51,859 bases of DNA from an uncultured Nitrospira sp. (GCA_902500755.1 CABVRV010000001.1:61904-113762); one strand, 5' to 3'. Positions 19,489 to 28,666 are shown, counted from the first letter of the stretch. Program-made: numbers and translations. The notes: a model not told the origin generated them from the letters alone.

Positions 19489-19726
19489 GGGCACCTCCTG
19501 ATGGCATATTCACATAGCAGATGATAATATTTTTATATTAATAAAGCAATATAGAGAGATATAGGACGGTAAAAATTTTATTAAATTTTCCGAGTATGAT
19601 TGTTATAGGCGCTATTAAACGGCATATTGCAATGTTCATAAAATAATAGTACAGTTAAATTAGACAATAAATAAATAGAATGAAAATGAGAGTTATTGTG
19701 GTGAACTAGAAAACAGAGGATGTGCC
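19489..19726. promoter_or_regulatory. AT-rich divergent control region
   Basis: Two large operons point away from this interval. By my count 19501-19680 is about 24 % G+C, against more than 55 % in the flanking genes. It contains the palindrome AAAATTT-TATT-AAATTTT (19572-19589) and two copies of GGCATATT (19503-19510 and 19621-19628). Both operon promoters should be here, but I cannot pick -10/-35 boxes confidently in so AT-rich a sequence. An H-NS-like or dedicated regulator could bind it. Confidence 0.6.
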
Positions 19727-20320
19727 ATGAGCCAGATGACGGGTTTTGATCATGTCACTCTCTGCGTTGACGATCTTGACGCCGCAGAGTTTCTGTTTGC
19801 CAAGATTTTGGGCTTCGACGTGATTTGGTCGGCGAGGGATGTGGGGAGCGACATTTCGTCAATGGACACCGTCGTCGTGCAGCGCGGGACTGCCAAGGTC
19901 GCCCTCATGCAGGGTCGAGACAAGACGGGCAAATCCCAAATCAACGAATTCATAGAAAAGTACGGACAGGGTGTGCAGCACGTTGCCCTCGAAGTCGACA
20001 ATATCGAGGACGCCTGTCGAGAGTGGGAAGCGCATGGCGTGAAGTTTAGCGGGCCGGTGAAAGAGGGGAGGGACGGGTTCGGGCCGCTCAAGCAACGCTT
20101 CACCTATCCGCTCTTCCCGAAAAGTGGACTGTTCATTGAGTTAATCCAACGTCAACATGGGGACGAAGCGGCGAAGACGTTTGTCAGAAGCACGGTGGAG
20201 TCACTGTACAAGGATATCGAACGAGACCAAATCTCCGGGGTTGGCCGGACGATCGTTGATTACGATTCACCGTCGATGCCGAGGTACAAGCAAAAGAAGT
20301 CACTGAAAAAGGTGTCGTAA
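19727..20320 (+). CDS. HPPD-like VOC-family dioxygenase (short form)
   Basis: A 197-residue vicinal-oxygen-chelate protein with two beta-alpha modules. A complete 2-His-1-Glu metal site is visible: His9 (GFDHV), His85 (GVQHVALEVD) and Glu138 (GLFIELIQRQ). The phrases KSQINEFIEKYGQGVQHVAL and FIELIQRQ match the catalytic half of 4-hydroxyphenylpyruvate dioxygenase, but that enzyme normally has about 350 residues. Given homogentisate dioxygenase 31 bp downstream, the likely role is 4-hydroxyphenylpyruvate to homogentisate. Methylmalonyl-CoA epimerase is the main alternative because the fold and module order are similar. It is the first gene of the plus-strand block; GAGGA precedes the ATG. Confidence 0.7.
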   Translation: MSQMTGFDHVTLCVDDLDAAEFLFAKILGFDVIWSARDVGSDISSMDTVVVQRGTAKVALMQGRDKTGKSQINEFIEKYGQGVQHVALEVDNIEDACREWEAHGVKFSGPVKEGRDGFGPLKQRFTYPLFPKSGLFIELIQRQHGDEAAKTFVRSTVESLYKDIERDQISGVGRTIVDYDSPSMPRYKQKKSLKKVS

Positions 20321-20351
20321 GCTGTCCATCCAACCTTGTTGGGGGCTGGCC

Positions 20352-21458
20352 ATGTATCTCAAGAAAAGAGGCAAAGTTCCCAATCAAGCCCATGTCGGGA
20401 TCCCGGAGGGGCTTTATGAGGAAGAACATGGACGGAACGGCTTTGTTGGGTCGGTGTCCCACCTCTACCGAACACACCCACCGACAGCATGGGTCAATAT
20501 CGAAGGGAAACTGAAGCCGCGGGCGTTCGCCTGCACACAAATTTCAGAAACCCTATTGTCCACCACCACACAATCAGTGTGTGTGCTGCAAAGCCAGGAC
20601 GTCAGCCTCTACATGTCTTGGCAACGGGAGACAATGCCTCATTTTGTGCGCAACGGGGACGGAGAAGAGGTGTATTTTGTGCATCAGGGGAGAGGGAGAT
20701 TTGAGACCGATTATGGTGTGCTGCCCTATGAGCCAGGTGATTACGTCGTGGTCCCCAAGGGTACGACCTACCGAACTCATGTCGATTCGGGGCCTTCTTT
20801 TTTCCTAATCATTGAGACGCCCGTGATCATGGCGGTGCCGGAGCGTGGAGCTCTCGGACAACATGCGCTCTTCGATAAAGGCGTGCTGCTCGCCCCTGAC
20901 CTAGAGCCGGTGGAACCGGCAGGAACGGCAGGACGAACATGGGAGGTTCACGTCAGGCATCAAGGCGAGTGGACGAGAGTGGTCTATCCCTTCTATCCGA
21001 TGGATGTGGTCGGATGGAAAGGCGACCTTTGGGTGGCAAAGTTGAATGTGCGGGACTTTCGGCCGGTCATTAGCCCACGCTATCATCTGCCACCGAGTGT
21101 TCACCAAACATTTCAAGCCGGCGGGTGCTTGATCTCTACGTTTGTTCCGAGACCGCTGGAAAGTGATCCCGAAGCCTTACGTATCCCCTTTTACCATCGG
21201 AATACCGACTACGATGAAGTGCTCTTCTATCACGACGGAGAGTTTTTCAGCCGTGCAGGTATTCGACCGGGGATGCTCACGTGGCACCCCCAGGGTATAC
21301 ACCATGGACCACAACCACAAGCGGTCCAAGCCAGTAAAACGAAGACGCACACGAGCGAAGTGGCGGTGATGATCGAATCCAAGGCTCCCTTCACGGCCCA
21401 ACCGGAAATGGAAACGGTGGAGATCAAGAACTACGCGCTGAGTTGGAGTCGTCCATGA
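20352..21458 (+). CDS. hmgA: Homogentisate 1,2-dioxygenase
   Basis: A 368-residue cupin-fold Fe(II) dioxygenase that opens the homogentisate ring to maleylacetoacetate. The N-terminus (YLKKRGKVPNQAH followed by a segment ending GFVGSVSHLYRTHPPT) and the C-terminal iron-binding region (YHRNTDYDEVLFYHDGEFFSR, then WHPQGIHHGP) supply the His, Glu and His ligands. It is shorter than the 430-residue eukaryotic enzyme but similar to short bacterial forms. Its stop overlaps the fumarylacetoacetase start by four bases. Maleylacetoacetate isomerase is not found in the window. Confidence 0.88.
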   Translation: MYLKKRGKVPNQAHVGIPEGLYEEEHGRNGFVGSVSHLYRTHPPTAWVNIEGKLKPRAFACTQISETLLSTTTQSVCVLQSQDVSLYMSWQRETMPHFVRNGDGEEVYFVHQGRGRFETDYGVLPYEPGDYVVVPKGTTYRTHVDSGPSFFLIIETPVIMAVPERGALGQHALFDKGVLLAPDLEPVEPAGTAGRTWEVHVRHQGEWTRVVYPFYPMDVVGWKGDLWVAKLNVRDFRPVISPRYHLPPSVHQTFQAGGCLISTFVPRPLESDPEALRIPFYHRNTDYDEVLFYHDGEFFSRAGIRPGMLTWHPQGIHHGPQPQAVQASKTKTHTSEVAVMIESKAPFTAQPEMETVEIKNYALSWSRP

Positions 21459-22453
21459 AACTCGTGAGCTTTCGAGTCAGAACTCCTGTCGGGACCTTCA
21501 CCAGGGTCGGAGCGACGCACGGTCAGCAGGTCGTGGATTTGAACATGGCCTATGTTCGTTGGTTGGCGGATCAACAGGAAACACAATCGCATCGCTTGGC
21601 CAATGCCCAGGTACCACCGACTATGTTGGAGTTTCTCGAAGGAGGGCCTTCCACGCTGGCAGCCGCACGCCGCGCGAAAGATTATGTGACCACACGTTCC
21701 TCATCAGTTTCAGTTAAAGGGCCATCCGGTGAGACGATCCTGTATTCAGCCGCCGATGGTCAGCTCATGGCTCCGCTTCCAAATCCATCTTCGCTGCGAG
21801 ATTTTATCGCGTTTGAAGAACACATCGCCGCGACATCGAAGAAGCGGGGACAGGCGATTCCACCGGAGTGGTACAAGGTTCCCGTCTACTACAAAGGGAA
21901 CCACCGCACGATCATCGGGCCGGAGGAGCCTTTATCATGGCCCTTGGAGACGACCAAGTTGGATTATGAGCTGGAGCTTGCTTGTGTGATCGGGCGCCAG
22001 GGCAAAGACATTTCGGAACGACATGCTGAGGACTACATCGCCGGTTACACGATCATGAACGACTTCAGCGCGCGCGACATTCAATTTCAAGAAATGGCCT
22101 GCCGGCTCGGCCCCGCGAAGGGCAAGGATTTCGCGACGGCGCTGGGTCCCTGTCTCGTGACTCCCGATGAGATTGCCGACCTCGGTGCCTTGACGATGAT
22201 CGCCAGGGTAAACGGCGAAGAATGGTCGAGAGGGCGATTCGGGACCATCCACTGGTCTTTCCCTCAGATGATTGCGCATGTGTCACGAGGCGAAACCATC
22301 TATCCAGGAGATGTTTTTGGGTCGGGAACGGTGGGAGGGGGATGTGGCTTGGAAATGGACCGCTACTTGAAGCCGGGCGACGTGGTGGAGCTGGAAATCC
22401 AACCGATCGGCGTTCTCAGGACCAAGGTCATAGGTCCGACGTCAAGGGGGTAA
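21455..22453 (+). CDS. Fumarylacetoacetase family hydrolase
   Basis: A 332-residue FAH-family enzyme. Visible features are DFIAFEEHI near residue 115, YYKGNHRTIIGPEEPL, the metal-binding LDYELELACVIG and NDFSARDIQFQEM, and late GSGTVGGGCGLEMDRYLKPGD. It should split fumarylacetoacetate to fumarate and acetoacetate, the last step of tyrosine breakdown, which its coupling with homogentisate dioxygenase supports. FAH-family members also act on other acylpyruvates. The start is ATG 21455 inside the preceding stop (ATGA), and the next start is 2 bp beyond its stop. Confidence 0.88.
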   Translation: MKLVSFRVRTPVGTFTRVGATHGQQVVDLNMAYVRWLADQQETQSHRLANAQVPPTMLEFLEGGPSTLAAARRAKDYVTTRSSSVSVKGPSGETILYSAADGQLMAPLPNPSSLRDFIAFEEHIAATSKKRGQAIPPEWYKVPVYYKGNHRTIIGPEEPLSWPLETTKLDYELELACVIGRQGKDISERHAEDYIAGYTIMNDFSARDIQFQEMACRLGPAKGKDFATALGPCLVTPDEIADLGALTMIARVNGEEWSRGRFGTIHWSFPQMIAHVSRGETIYPGDVFGSGTVGGGCGLEMDRYLKPGDVVELEIQPIGVLRTKVIGPTSRG

Positions 22454-22455
22454 AG

Positions 22456-23208
22456 ATGCTGGTCAGCACGGTTGAGCAGGTTCTCACAGAGATAGTGGAC
22501 CGACATCGCATACTCTATGAAGGGCCGAGAATCGAGGCCATGCTGAAAGCCGTTATCCGCCCTGGCGCTCATGCCACTCTAACCGAGAACGACGTCTTGC
22601 ATATTCTCCGGATTTCCCGATCCGTCTTCTTCGATACCCATGTAGAAGTTGTGTCGGGTCACCACACGGCCACGTATCTGCGCTTCGAGTCCATTGCTCG
22701 TTTTCCGGAATTGATCCGACTGGTGGCCCATGACATGGCTGCCTGGATCAGGCAGACGTTTCAAGATCATCGGATCACGGGTCTCGTAGCGACCAATTCT
22801 GCTGCGGAGCGACTCGCAGAAGCCATCGTGACCGAACTGCGAGACACGATGCCATTGAACATGACGCTGACGCCGTACAGCTGCGAAACAGGACGAATTG
22901 AGACGGATGTCACAGTCGGCGCTATCAATGGCGGCGAGCGCTTCGTGGCCCTCAACGATGTCACCACGCGTGGCAATTGTGTCAGCAAACTCGGCAAGGT
23001 CATCATAGACCATGGAGGTCTGTTGGCAGGGATGATGGTTTTCGCCCGTCGTGACAGCGGTCAGTTCCCCTTGATGAATGAATTAACCGCACAGTATCCC
23101 TTCTACTACACGACGGATCTTGACATGCCGCAGTGGGAATCAGCTCACTGTCCTCTCTGCAGATCGAACCAACCCTTGCTGTCATGGAGAGACATGCCGG
23201 CTCTGTAA
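22456..23208 (+). CDS. Phosphoribosyltransferase-like protein with C-terminal CPLC
   Basis: A 250-residue protein resembling orotate-type PRTases. The PRPP-loop-like motif ALNDVTTRGNC (residues 165-175) is preceded by a beta strand and followed by a helix. The usual acidic pair [DE]-D is N-D here, which may weaken catalysis. The N-terminal 60 residues are a helical region, and the C-terminus carries Cys232 and Cys235 (CPLC), a possible half zinc site. The start follows AAGGGGG, 2 bp after the fumarylacetoacetase stop, so it belongs to the operon. The substrate and role in the amino-acid pathway are unknown. Confidence 0.65.
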   Translation: MLVSTVEQVLTEIVDRHRILYEGPRIEAMLKAVIRPGAHATLTENDVLHILRISRSVFFDTHVEVVSGHHTATYLRFESIARFPELIRLVAHDMAAWIRQTFQDHRITGLVATNSAAERLAEAIVTELRDTMPLNMTLTPYSCETGRIETDVTVGAINGGERFVALNDVTTRGNCVSKLGKVIIDHGGLLAGMMVFARRDSGQFPLMNELTAQYPFYYTTDLDMPQWESAHCPLCRSNQPLLSWRDMPAL

Positions 23209-23229
23209 GCCAGCTACTTGGAGGTGGTC

Positions 23230-24228
23230 ATGGATGTTGCAGTCATCGCCAAAGAGATCAAGCGAGACGACTTGCTCCAGATGTACTACTACCTCCGACT
23301 CACCAGAGCGCTGGAGGACCGAATCACGGCGCTCTACCGGCAAGGACGTATCGTCGGTGGAGTCTATACCAGCCATGGCATGGAAGCGATCGCCGTCGGG
23401 TATGCCTCTGCGCTTGAGCGCGACGATGTCATCGCTCCCTTTCACCGGGACATGGGGGTCTTCCTCATTCGAGGTTTCACAACCGGCGAGATTCTTGCCC
23501 AGTATCTTGGAAAGCGGACCGGTCCAACGAAAGGAAAAGACGGCAACGTGCACATGGGAGACCTCAAGCGGGGAGTCTTTGGATTTGTGAGTCATCTGGC
23601 GGACAATCTTCCGGTGGCGGCCGGTGCGGCTCTGGCGTTCAAGATCAGAGGCGAGTCCCGCGTGGTCTTTGCAGGAACCGGTGATGGAGGATCCAGCAGG
23701 GGCGATTTCCATGAAGCGATGAACTTTGCGGCGGTGCGGAAACTTCCCGTCGTCTTCTTCTGTAACAACAACCAATACGCGTACTCGACGCCGCTTCATT
23801 TACAGATGGCGATTCCGAATGTCGTCGATCGGGCCAAGGCCTATGGCATGCCTGGTGAGATTGTGGACGGCAACGACGTGGCCGCAGTTTATCTGGCGGC
23901 GAAACGGGCGATTGTGAGAGCCCGCGCAGGCGAAGGGCCGACCTTTCTCGAGTTCAAAACGATGCGGATGCACGGCCATTCCGAGCATGACCCGGCCAAA
24001 TATGTGCCGCGCGAGCTGCTGGAAGAATGGAAGAAGAAAGATCCGATCTTGAAAGCCGAACAGCTGCTCAAACAGCTCAGTTATGGCGACGAGCCTTACT
24101 TCCAAGAAGTCACCGAGCGGGTCAAGGGCGAAGTCGAGGCCGGGCTGGAATTTGCGGAGCAGAGTCCTTTGCCCGAAGGACCGGAAGTGTTGGAGGGAGT
24201 CTTTGCGGAGAGTGCCGGCAGCTATTAG
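23230..24228 (+). CDS. 2-oxoacid dehydrogenase E1 alpha subunit
   Basis: A 332-residue thiamine-diphosphate enzyme subunit. The ThDP fold is clear from the GDGGSSRGDFHEAMNFAAV motif and the NNNQYAYSTP segment that follows it, and from the phosphorylation-loop-like MHGHSEHDPAKYVP. With E1 beta and E2 downstream it oxidatively decarboxylates a 2-oxoacid to acyl-CoA. Pyruvate, acetoin and branched-chain enzymes look alike. HRDMGVFLIRG and the FHEAMNFAAV wording, plus leucine-pathway neighbours, favour branched-chain 2-oxoacids. The start is ATG 23230 with GGAGG upstream; a TTG at 23218 is less likely. Confidence 0.85.
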   Translation: MDVAVIAKEIKRDDLLQMYYYLRLTRALEDRITALYRQGRIVGGVYTSHGMEAIAVGYASALERDDVIAPFHRDMGVFLIRGFTTGEILAQYLGKRTGPTKGKDGNVHMGDLKRGVFGFVSHLADNLPVAAGAALAFKIRGESRVVFAGTGDGGSSRGDFHEAMNFAAVRKLPVVFFCNNNQYAYSTPLHLQMAIPNVVDRAKAYGMPGEIVDGNDVAAVYLAAKRAIVRARAGEGPTFLEFKTMRMHGHSEHDPAKYVPRELLEEWKKKDPILKAEQLLKQLSYGDEPYFQEVTERVKGEVEAGLEFAEQSPLPEGPEVLEGVFAESAGSY

Positions 24229-24264
24229 TCGACGACATACAGCATCTTCGGAAGGAGCGCTTCC

Positions 24265-25263
24265 ATGGCCACTGAAACGACGCAGAAACAGCAGGAATTC
24301 TCGTATATCGAGGCCATTTCACAAGCCTTGGACGAGGAGATGGCCCGTGATGAACGGGTGTTCTTGATGGGTGAAGATATCGGTATGTACGGAGGGGCCT
24401 TCAAGATCACCGAAGGCTTTCTCCAAAAATACGGTGAGTGGCGGGTGCTTGATACGCCGCTTGCAGAATCTGGAATTGTCGGCGCGGCGATCGGCGCAGC
24501 CATGATGGGCCTGCGCCCGGTCGTGGAGATGCAGTTCGCGGACTTTATTTCCTGCGCCTTCGACCAGATCACCGAGGTGGCGGCCAAGAACCATTATCGA
24601 TGGGGAGCCGCGGTGCCCATGGTTATCCGCGCGCCGTTCGGCGGTGGCATTCACGGCGGGCCGTTCCATTCTGAATGTCCCGAAGGCTGGTTTTTTCATT
24701 CCCCGGGACTCAAGTTGGTCGCCCCGTCCACACCGTACGACGCCAAAGGGCTCCTCAAGGCAGCGATTCGGGACCCTAACCCGGTGATCTACTTTGAGCA
24801 CAAATTTCTCTACCGGCGCATTAAATCTCTCTTGCCCCAAGAAGACTTTATTGTCCCAATTGGAAAGGCCGATGTGAAGCGGGTCGGCAACGACATCTCG
24901 GTCATCACCTACGGCGCCATGGTGCATCTGGCGCTCGAAGCCGCTCAGACATTGACGAACGAAGGGATCGATCTGGAAGTGGTCGACTTACGTACGTTGA
25001 TCCCGCTCGACAAGGAGACGATTTATTCGTCCGTGCGCAAAACCAGCAAAGCCATTCTGCTGCATGAGGACAACAAAACCGGCGGCATCGGGGCCGAGAT
25101 CGCCGCGCGGCTCGCGGAAGACTGTTTCGACTGCTTGGACGGACCGGTTGTTCGGATTGCGCCGCCGGATACCCCGGTCCCGTTCAGCACGCCGCTGGAG
25201 GAGTTTTTCCTCCCCAAGACCGGCGACATTATTACCGCGGCACGGAAATTAGCAGCGTATTAA
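24265..25263 (+). CDS. 2-oxoacid dehydrogenase E1 beta subunit
   Basis: A 332-residue transketolase-like beta subunit. Features are YIEAISQALDEEMARDERVFLMGEDIGMYGGAFKITEGF, the ThDP-proximal DTPLAESGIVGAAIGAAMMGLRPVVEMQFADFI, and the C-terminal half with YGAMVHLALEAA, EDNKTGGIGAEIAARL and VVRIAPPDTPVPFS. It forms the alpha2beta2 E1 with the preceding gene, 36 bp upstream, and AAGGAGCG precedes its ATG. The gap to E2 is 111 bp with repeated sequence. No E3 (lipoamide dehydrogenase) is in the window, so that component must come from elsewhere. Confidence 0.9.
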   Translation: MATETTQKQQEFSYIEAISQALDEEMARDERVFLMGEDIGMYGGAFKITEGFLQKYGEWRVLDTPLAESGIVGAAIGAAMMGLRPVVEMQFADFISCAFDQITEVAAKNHYRWGAAVPMVIRAPFGGGIHGGPFHSECPEGWFFHSPGLKLVAPSTPYDAKGLLKAAIRDPNPVIYFEHKFLYRRIKSLLPQEDFIVPIGKADVKRVGNDISVITYGAMVHLALEAAQTLTNEGIDLEVVDLRTLIPLDKETIYSSVRKTSKAILLHEDNKTGGIGAEIAARLAEDCFDCLDGPVVRIAPPDTPVPFSTPLEEFFLPKTGDIITAARKLAAY

Positions 25264-25374
25264 AAGGTGTGAAAAGTGAAAAGTAAAACGTTAGATGATG
25301 AAATCCGATTCATCTTCATGACCGTTTCATACCTGGGAGGTTCACGTTTCACCTTTTACGTCTGACGAGGCAGC
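25264..25374 (+). repeat. Intergenic inverted-repeat element between E1 beta and E2
   Basis: The spacer contains tandem GTGAAAAGTGAAAAGT-like units (25270-25285) and an 8-bp inverted repeat AAAAGGTG (25262-25269) / CACCTTTT (25350-25357). A central 6-bp stem is GATGAA-N6-TTCATC. It could fold as a branched RNA, or be a dispersed repeat of this genome. It may moderate translation between E1 and E2. I could not search for other genomic copies. Confidence 0.45.
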
Positions 25375-26517
25375 ATGGTTGCCGAGATTATCATGCCCCA
25401 GCTTGGAGAAAGTATCGCCGAGGGAACGGTCGTCAAATGGCTCGTCTCAGCCGGAGGGATGATTCAAAAAGACGAGTCGCTCTTAGAAGTCGAAACCGAA
25501 AAGGTGACCTTGGAAATTCCCTCGCCTGCCGCAGGTCTGTTGAATGAAATCATCGTTCATGAGGGCGAGACCGTCCCCGTTGGAACCGTGCTGGCACGCA
25601 TCGATAGCGTTCCACCTTCGGAAATCATTAGTCGGGTCGGCGGGGTGGTCCTCCGCCCTATGGAACCAGCTTCGACAGGCGAACCACATCATTCTCCAGC
25701 CGTCCGGCAGCTGGCGAAGGAACATGGAATCGATCTTTCGCGCGTGAAAGGAACCGGGGTTGGCGGCCGAGTGACCAAGAAGGATGTGCTCGACTTTATC
25801 GCGCAGAGTGGAGCGCAGACCAAGGTTGCTACGACAGGCGGCGAGCCTTCTATGGGTGAGGAAGTGCGCCCCCTCACGCAGATGCGCAAGACCATCGCCG
25901 ATCGAATGGTCAAGAGCAAGCAGACCTCAGCCCATGTCACCACCTTTTTTGAGGCCGATTTTTCGAGCATCGCCAAATTCCGAGAGGGTCGAGACCTCAC
26001 CTATCTCCCGTTTGTCATTCGAGCCACGACGAGAGCCCTGCGTGATATCCCAATCGCGAACTCCTCATGGAGCGAGCAAGGGATCGTGGCTAAGAAAGAT
26101 GTTCACATCGGGATTGCCACGGCCCTTGAGGAGGGACTGTTGGTGCCGGTGATTCGATATGCTGATCGCAAGGGGCTGACACAGCTGGCGAAAGAAGTTG
26201 CAGGCCTTGCCGAGCGGGCCAGGTCGAAAAAATTGAGTCCCGAAGAGGTCCAGGGTGGGACGTTTACGATCACCAATCATGGCGGGTTCGGCAGCCTGTT
26301 CAGCACGCCCATCATCCATCAGCCGCAGATCGCGATTCTGGGTATTGGTGCGATTCAGAAACGAGCCGTCGTCATTGACGACGCGATTGCCATTCGGCCT
26401 ATGGGCTACCTCAGCCTGTCGTTCGATCATCGAGTCATCGATGGGGCAACGGCGGATCAATTTATGGCGAAGGTGAAGCACTATCTCGAACAGAGCCATT
26501 GGGAGCAGGTCTTGTAA
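25375..26517 (+). CDS. 2-oxoacid dehydrogenase E2 (dihydrolipoamide acyltransferase)
   Basis: A 380-residue E2. The N-terminal lipoyl domain (residues 1-78) has ETEKV with lipoyl-lysine Lys43. An E3/E1-binding domain follows at about 103-142 (SPAVRQLAKEHGIDLSRVKGTGVGGRVTKKDVLDFI). The catalytic domain occupies about 155-380 and contains SFDHRVIDG with the active-site histidine. One lipoyl domain and a short linker match branched-chain or succinyl-type E2s. The start follows a weak GAGG. It carries the acyl group to CoA for the E1 encoded upstream. Confidence 0.88.
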   Translation: MVAEIIMPQLGESIAEGTVVKWLVSAGGMIQKDESLLEVETEKVTLEIPSPAAGLLNEIIVHEGETVPVGTVLARIDSVPPSEIISRVGGVVLRPMEPASTGEPHHSPAVRQLAKEHGIDLSRVKGTGVGGRVTKKDVLDFIAQSGAQTKVATTGGEPSMGEEVRPLTQMRKTIADRMVKSKQTSAHVTTFFEADFSSIAKFREGRDLTYLPFVIRATTRALRDIPIANSSWSEQGIVAKKDVHIGIATALEEGLLVPVIRYADRKGLTQLAKEVAGLAERARSKKLSPEEVQGGTFTITNHGGFGSLFSTPIIHQPQIAILGIGAIQKRAVVIDDAIAIRPMGYLSLSFDHRVIDGATADQFMAKVKHYLEQSHWEQVL

Positions 26518-26570
26518 GTGGAACGCGTGAGGTGTAAGGGGTCAAGCGTGAGGAGTGGAGGGAAAAGGTT

Positions 26571-27758
26571 GTGAACGGGACGAAGCGAGCGGTGATCGTC
26601 AGTGCAGTACGGACACCGATGGGAAGTTTCAATGGCATATTCAGTCAAGTGTCGGCGACAAAATTGGGCAGTCTCGTTATTGCCGAAGCCTTGAAGCGGG
26701 CTCACCTGCCGCCGGACCGTGTCGATCAAGTCTACATGGGTTGCGTCCTCAGTGCCGGTTTGGGACAAGCGCCGACTCGGCAGGCATCGATCGGAGCCGG
26801 AATCCCCCATTCAATCGGCGCCACGACGGTGAATAAGGTCTGTGGGTCCAGCATCCAGACGGTCATCATGGCAGCACAAGCCATTGCGCTCGGAGAAGCC
26901 AGCATCGTGGTGGCAGGCGGAATGGAAAACATGACTCGCTCGCCGTATTTGCTGGAGAAAGCGCGACAAGGCTATCGGCTGGGACATGCAGAATTAGTCG
27001 ACAGTCTCGTCAAAGACGGATTGTGGGACGTCTACAATAATTTCCACATGGGGAATGGAGGTGAACTCTGCGCCGCCAAGTATCGATTGACGAGAAACGA
27101 ACTGGATGATTTCGCACTCGAAAGCTATCGGCGCGCGCGTGAGGCAATAGCCAGTGGAATCTTTAAACAGGAGATTGTGTCTGTCGACGTGCCGCAACGC
27201 AAAGGTCCGGTTCTAACCATCACGGAAGACGAAGAGCCCAATCGAGTCGATTTGAGCAGAATTCGTGAGCTGAAGCCGGTCTTCCAGGACGACGGTGTTC
27301 TGACCGTGGGCAATTCCCCTTCCTGTAATGACGGCGCGGCAGCATTGGTCGTTATGACAGAAGAGGAAGCTGTACGCCTCGAGCTTACGCCCATGGCGCG
27401 TATTGTCGGCTATGCCGGAGCAGCGCTGGCCCCGGAATGGTTTACGATTGCGCCGATCAAAGCGATCAAACGCGTGCTCAAGAAGACTGACTTCACGGTG
27501 GGGGACATTGATTTGTTCGAAATCAACGAAGCGTTTTCGGCTGTGTCCCTCGCAATTAACCGGGAACTGGGGCTCGATGAGAAGAAGGTCAACGTGAATG
27601 GCGGAGCCGTCGCGCTCGGTCATCCTATCGGAGCAACCGGAGCGCGTATCCTCACAACCCTGGTCCACGCCATGGCCGCGCGTGGGGCGAGGCGGGGACT
27701 AGCCGGCCTCTGCATAGGGGGAGGAGAGGCGTTAGCGATGATCGTAGAAAGGCCGTGA
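26571..27758 (+). CDS. Acetyl-CoA C-acetyltransferase (thiolase)
   Basis: A 395-residue thiolase that would split acetoacetyl-CoA into two acetyl-CoA, or run in reverse. The nucleophile Cys91 is in NKVCGSSIQT, with the NEAFSAV motif, GGAVALGHPIGATGAR and CIGGGEALAMIVE near the C-terminus. These motifs fit the short-chain acetoacetyl-CoA class better than the copy at 15775-16965. The start is GTG 26571 after AGGGAAAAGG. The next gene overlaps its stop by four bases. It can use acetoacetate units coming from tyrosine and leucine once they are activated. Confidence 0.92.
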   Translation: MNGTKRAVIVSAVRTPMGSFNGIFSQVSATKLGSLVIAEALKRAHLPPDRVDQVYMGCVLSAGLGQAPTRQASIGAGIPHSIGATTVNKVCGSSIQTVIMAAQAIALGEASIVVAGGMENMTRSPYLLEKARQGYRLGHAELVDSLVKDGLWDVYNNFHMGNGGELCAAKYRLTRNELDDFALESYRRAREAIASGIFKQEIVSVDVPQRKGPVLTITEDEEPNRVDLSRIRELKPVFQDDGVLTVGNSPSCNDGAAALVVMTEEEAVRLELTPMARIVGYAGAALAPEWFTIAPIKAIKRVLKKTDFTVGDIDLFEINEAFSAVSLAINRELGLDEKKVNVNGGAVALGHPIGATGARILTTLVHAMAARGARRGLAGLCIGGGEALAMIVERP

Positions 27759-28666
27759 AGACGACGATGAAGCTCGACGAGATCAAGACGATCGGCATTG
27801 TCGGAGCAGGTCAGATGGGTTCCGGCATCAGTCAGGTCTGTGCCACTGCCGGGTATAGGGTCCTGCTCGTGGACGTCGCCGAGCTGCCGTTAACAGAAGC
27901 GATCTCCAAGATACGTGCTGGATTGGAACGTGCAGTTGAACGGGGCAGCCTCACCGATCATCAAGCCGGCGAGGTGCTGGCCCTCATCCATCCTCTGGCG
28001 CAGATCGAGCGCGTGCGAGACGTGCAAGTAGTCATCGAAGCGATTCCCGAAGATCTCGCTCTGAAACAGGAACTCTTTGCCATATTGAACCAAATCTGCG
28101 AACCGCAGGCGGTGCTCGCAAGTAACACCTCATCCATTTCAATCACGAAATTGGGCGCCGCCTCCGACCGGCCGGACCGTGTCATTGGCTTGCATTTCAT
28201 GAATCCTGCGCCCGTGATGAAACTCGTGGAAGTCGTGCGGGGACTGGAAACATCTGAACGAACGACGCACCTCGCGCTCGACTTGGCGAAGCGTTTGGGG
28301 AAAATACCGGTCGTGGCCAAAGATGTGCCGGGATTCATTGTGAACCGAGTCCTGATTCCCATGATCAATGAAGCTGTGTTCGCGTTGGAGGAAGGGGTGG
28401 CGTCGGCCGAGGACATCGATTTGGCGATGACGACGGGCGCCAACCATCCCGTGGGACCACTGGCCCTTGCCGACCGGATCGGCTTAGATACCGTGCTGGC
28501 CATCTGCGACGTCCTCTATCAAGACTTGGGAGATCCCAAATTTCATCCTTGCCCTTTGCTTCGGCGGTATGTCGAAGCGGGGTGGCTGGGACGGAAGAGC
28601 GGCCGCGGGTTCTATATCTACGAAGGGAGGCACGAACGGCACGAAACGATGAGCGGTCAGTCATGA
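27755..28666 (+). CDS. 3-hydroxybutyryl-CoA dehydrogenase
   Basis: A 303-residue single-module 3-hydroxyacyl-CoA dehydrogenase: Rossmann motif [16 protein letters not shown], the [12 protein letters not shown] and [17 protein letters not shown] catalytic region, and one C-terminal domain ending [11 protein letters not shown]. Compared with the 406-residue enzyme at 14527-15747 it lacks the extra C-terminal domain, consistent with short-chain (C4) substrates. The GTG start at 27755 overlaps the thiolase stop; ATG 27767 is an alternative. It works with the adjacent thiolase in butyryl/crotonyl-CoA interconversion. Confidence 0.9.
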   Translation: MKTTMKLDEIKTIGIVGAGQMGSGISQVCATAGYRVLLVDVAELPLTEAISKIRAGLERAVERGSLTDHQAGEVLALIHPLAQIERVRDVQVVIEAIPEDLALKQELFAILNQICEPQAVLASNTSSISITKLGAASDRPDRVIGLHFMNPAPVMKLVEVVRGLETSERTTHLALDLAKRLGKIPVVAKDVPGFIVNRVLIPMINEAVFALEEGVASAEDIDLAMTTGANHPVGPLALADRIGLDTVLAICDVLYQDLGDPKFHPCPLLRRYVEAGWLGRKSGRGFYIYEGRHERHETMSGQS

